DNA of 64,000 nucleotides from contig BSQZ01000034.1 of NCBI GenBank assembly GCA_033239005.1, forward strand, positions 770,001-834,000, written 5' to 3'. This DNA is from Lamellibrachia satsuma (lineage: Eukaryota > Annelida > Polychaeta > Sabellida > Siboglinidae). Both the position numbers and the translations under genes were made by a program. Below, piece by piece: positions 61,521 through 64,000 of this stretch; positions within the stretch are counted from its first letter, which is position 1; each line of letters starts with the position of its first letter. The notes beneath the pieces are model-generated. The model saw only the letters and a list, made by a program, of their open reading frames with translations. It searched no databases and had not been told where the DNA came from.

Positions 61521-62388
61521 TATAAAACACCGGAAATTATATTAATATAATTATTGCACATTATGTACGTAATAAAAGTAATGCAATTAACTTAAAATTA
61601 CATGTATATACATTCCCTAGAACTAACCGTGAACGCAACCCACTCAGTAAGAGGCACTTTATGTTACAAGTGTATCCTTATAATGGTCTAGTACCCCTAG
61701 CCCCCGTACCACTAGCCCCCAGGGGACTACTGACACTAACGGGGGGCTAGTGGCTACTTATCATTTTGCCAAAGCCACCTGGCTGTTCCATTCAATGTTC
61801 TATCCCACCTTAACTTTAGGGGTGAACAAATTTAGGTACCTGATTTTAAATCAGAAAATAGTCATATATCTGGTGCATATTCAAGGAATGTCGGACTTTT
61901 TGTATTGGAGGGAAACTGTAAAAAACCCTCTTTTATTTGTCATACACAGATACAGGTAACCAACCATTAAGATAAATAGACAGTAAATGGAAATGTAACA
62001 TAAAAAATAATGCTCAAAACATTGTTGTGAGAAAACATTACAATGTCTTATCAAAGTTGATAAGTTGTTTGCACATATAATACCATATCCATATGCAAGC
62101 ATGACTAGTCAATGAAATTAAGTGAAATTGTCCATCGTGTCCAATGGCACTGAGATACGACTGAAGCAATTCCAAAAAGATTCAATTCCGATCGGCTCTT
62201 GAAAATACATTCCGAAATAGTTGATGTCCTGACCCTTGGGATTTATGACAGCTGTTGGAGGTTTGCTGTTACAATTGGCTGACAAGCTCGACCACGAAAG
62301 CACATAATAATTATGTCTGCTGGTGGATACTGGTTACTAGTAGGAATTAATCTACATTGAATGTATTCCACTGGTTCAGGAATCCACA

Positions 62389-63030
62389 TTACACATTGCC
62401 AAATGAAACCATATCTGTTGTATCAGAACGTACAGTGTTACATCTTTTGCTTGTTTCGACAAATTGAAATGCGTCTTTCACATGTGACACGGGGACGAAT
62501 GGCATCGCTAGTAGCATACGAAACCAATTCCTGTGGTCAGCGTTCTCTCTGTAGCTCACGGATAGTCCTGTACCTTGGATTCTCCGCCACAGACACTGGG
62601 CGTAGTGGAAGTAGCACCCCTTGACAATCACTCCGGGGAACACGTGTAGGCAGGCATTCATCAGACCTTTCTCGAAATCCTGCATGATACGTTGGGGGCT
62701 GATGGTGAATCCGATTGATTCAGACTTTTCCTTCACCAAACTGAGGAAACGAATGTAGGTGTTTCCGTCTTTGTTGGGGAGCAGACCAAACACAAGTGGC
62801 AGCATCACTCCAAGAACGAATGCATGCAATGTGACTATTTGATAAAACAGCCTTGGTGCTGTTGCAAACGTCCCATCCGTGTGATAGGTATCAGCATTCG
62901 CTAGCGCATGCAGAGCGGAGTTGGATGCAAACGCTATTATTTTGTCAGCTTCATCGCCATCTTCGCCAAGCAGGAACCGATCTCCTTGAACCTTAATTAG
63001 TTGTCCACTAGCCATCCAAGTCAATGTCAA
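62389..63030 (-). CDS. MULE-type DDE transposase, truncated or frameshifted
   Basis: 213 aa. The sequence TYHTDGTFATAPRLFYQIVT supplies the first catalytic Asp, followed by LPLVFGLLPNKDGNTYIRFL. IMQDFEKGLMNACLHVFPG supplies the second Asp, then VIVKGCYFHYAQCLWRRIQ. These are the core blocks of MULE transposases, which cut and paste DNA at terminal inverted repeats. The third acidic residue would lie past RSDTTDMVSFGNV, where the frame stops, so this copy is probably inactive. Its start overlaps the upstream ORF by about 20 nt in another frame. A small indel near 63010-63030 would join them, so the two were probably one protein. Confidence 0.85.
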   Translation of the reverse strand: MTLTWMASGQLIKVQGDRFLLGEDGDEADKIIAFASNSALHALANADTYHTDGTFATAPRLFYQIVTLHAFVLGVMLPLVFGLLPNKDGNTYIRFLSLVKEKSESIGFTISPQRIMQDFEKGLMNACLHVFPGVIVKGCYFHYAQCLWRRIQGTGLSVSYRENADHRNWFRMLLAMPFVPVSHVKDAFQFVETSKRCNTVRSDTTDMVSFGNV

Positions 63031-63475
63031 CTCTTGTGGATGGCATTAGGGGGGAGCGTTTCCTCCGTTCACGGTACAGTGATGACTTGACACGCTGGTA
63101 TTGAGGCAGAGCAGATGCTGTCTCACCTGGTGAAACCATCGCAGCTGAACTTTGTTGAAGCAGTTTCACCTTTTCCTGATCGTAAATCGCCTGCATTGAA
63201 GTCGTTTCATCCCTGGCTCGCTTCCTCATGTTTCTTCTCAATTGTCGCGCTTGTACGTCACCTGGGTTGGGTTGGTGATTATGGCTATCTTCAGCTTTCA
63301 CCACTGTTCCATCATCGCTGACCACCACAAATGCCTTACACTTCACACTTTTTCTCTTGCTACATGTGAACTTCATGCCATTTGTCAACGCTTTCGATTT
63401 GTGGTAGGTATAACTGTTCAACACAGCAATAGGAAGTCCCCTAGCACCTTCGATGAACGCAACACTTGCAGCCAT
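63008..63475 (-). CDS. FLYWCH-type zinc-finger N-terminal part of MULE transposase
   Basis: 155 aa. Residues 5-70 (FIEGARGLPIAVLNSYTYHK, then FTCSKRKSVKCKAFVVVSDD and EDSHNHQPN) fit the FLYWCH pattern: aromatic, Cys, Cys, then HNH. This domain commonly precedes MULE transposases and binds DNA. A basic stretch (RQLRRNMRKRARDE) and a linker ending RVDIDLDG follow; the frame then stops where the transposase frame begins. I read it as the same gene with one frameshift. Confidence 0.78.
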   Translation of the reverse strand: MAASVAFIEGARGLPIAVLNSYTYHKSKALTNGMKFTCSKRKSVKCKAFVVVSDDGTVVKAEDSHNHQPNPGDVQARQLRRNMRKRARDETTSMQAIYDQEKVKLLQQSSAAMVSPGETASALPQYQRVKSSLYRERRKRSPLMPSTRVDIDLDG

Positions 63476-64000
63476 GTTTCATGTGTCATTCCAAACTCAA
63501 ATATAAAATTCAACATGAAACTCAGGCCAGCTAGAGCAGAGCAGCTCAACAGATCCTTTCCCTATTGGCTAAAAATGTGTGAACTAACAGGCACATAACA
63601 AAATCCACAATCAATAGTTTATTCAGTTAAACGTTAGGGCAACACACTTTCAATAGCTTTTACCTGGATCAGGGCAATTAGCTTTTATGTGTGAGTTAAA
63701 TTGGGTCTTGCTCACCTCAAACAAGCTTTATGTAGAGAATTTACTTTAACTCTTAGGACAGTGAGCTTTTCATACCACACAATTGATGTGTGAAAGTTAC
63801 ATGGTGCTTCAAATGGTCGACCCTTCAAATGATTAACTCTACTTATAATTAGAAATATCTAGAAAGAGGGGGTGTGTTAAATCAACAGCATACTGACTGG
63901 AGGGCTAGAGGCACTCAATTTTCACACTTCGGGGGGCTACTGGCACTCAATTTTCACACTTCGGTGTGCTATTGGGACGGGGGCTAGAGACACGGGTGCT

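Larger units (their letters stand above)
61690..64000 (-). mobile_element. MULE-type DNA transposon with terminal inverted repeats (right end at or beyond window edge)
   Basis: The left end carries AGTACCCCTAGCCCCCGTAC and a further CTAGCCCCC. The window's last 40 bases in reverse complement read AGCACCCGTGTCTCTAGCCC then CCGTCCCAATAGC, a matching CTAGCCCCCGT block. Two minus-strand ORFs between encode a FLYWCH-like domain and a DDE transposase. The left end also has a local hairpin (CCACTAGCCCCC with GGGGGCTAGTGG, 61709-61753). Element edges are approximate because no target-site duplication could be checked. Confidence 0.72.

Overview
The window is nuclear DNA from an invertebrate animal. 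It has spliced genes with GT-AG introns, TATA promoters, AATAAA signals, non-LTR retrotransposons, a tRNA-derived SINE family and very long (AT)n and (CA)n tracts. Kringle and PLAT domains on phase-1 exons would suit a mollusc or lancelet, but the species cannot be fixed from sequence alone. Most of the long open frames are artefacts of simple repeats. The real genes are small, secreted and split, and had to be assembled by exon phase.

Region 1 (1-5600): tandem repeats, a decayed ORF1/ORF2 LINE on the minus strand, (AT)n, (CA)n and (AGT)n tracts, and one isolated phase 1-1 exon (3506-3616). Region 2 (5600-18100): a tandem cluster of secreted PLAT-domain genes. Copy 1 (5634-10497) joins a signal peptide, a kringle and a PLAT domain, but has two in-frame stops and a truncated end, so it is probably a pseudogene. 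Copy 2 (14284-16960) is intact: three exons, 163 aa, signal peptide plus PLAT. Copy 3 (17525 onward) is a Cys-rich exon and a possible PLAT remnant. Introns and ends are loaded with insertions: a CR1-like LINE, a TRIM-like element, a hairpin repeat and a 550-bp palindromic element.

Region 3 (18100-26500): arrays rich in the ATTTGCAT octamer, microsatellites, and a tentative two-exon minus-strand gene for a 47-aa secreted peptide (21650-22208). Region 4 (26989-48640): two members of an unrecognised secreted protein family, on the minus strand at 26989-29107 (247 aa) and on the plus strand at 46650-48154 (216 aa), with conserved splicing. The second lies in the right arm of a large imperfect inverted duplication (36990-41140 against 43755-48640). 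The left arm keeps the promoter and 3' flank but has lost the gene. Region 5 (48640-61410): a second inverted duplication (48640-53165 against 55105-57370) whose left arm carries an RTE-type LINE with a 10-bp target-site duplication, then a direct duplication in which a 30-bp minisatellite has expanded. Region 6 (61690-64000): a MULE-type DNA transposon with a FLYWCH zinc-finger ORF and a DDE transposase ORF; its right end lies at or beyond the window edge.

Overall, two families of lineage-specific secreted proteins sit in a locus reshaped by inverted duplication and nested transposons. No bacterial-type operon, CRISPR array or rRNA was seen.
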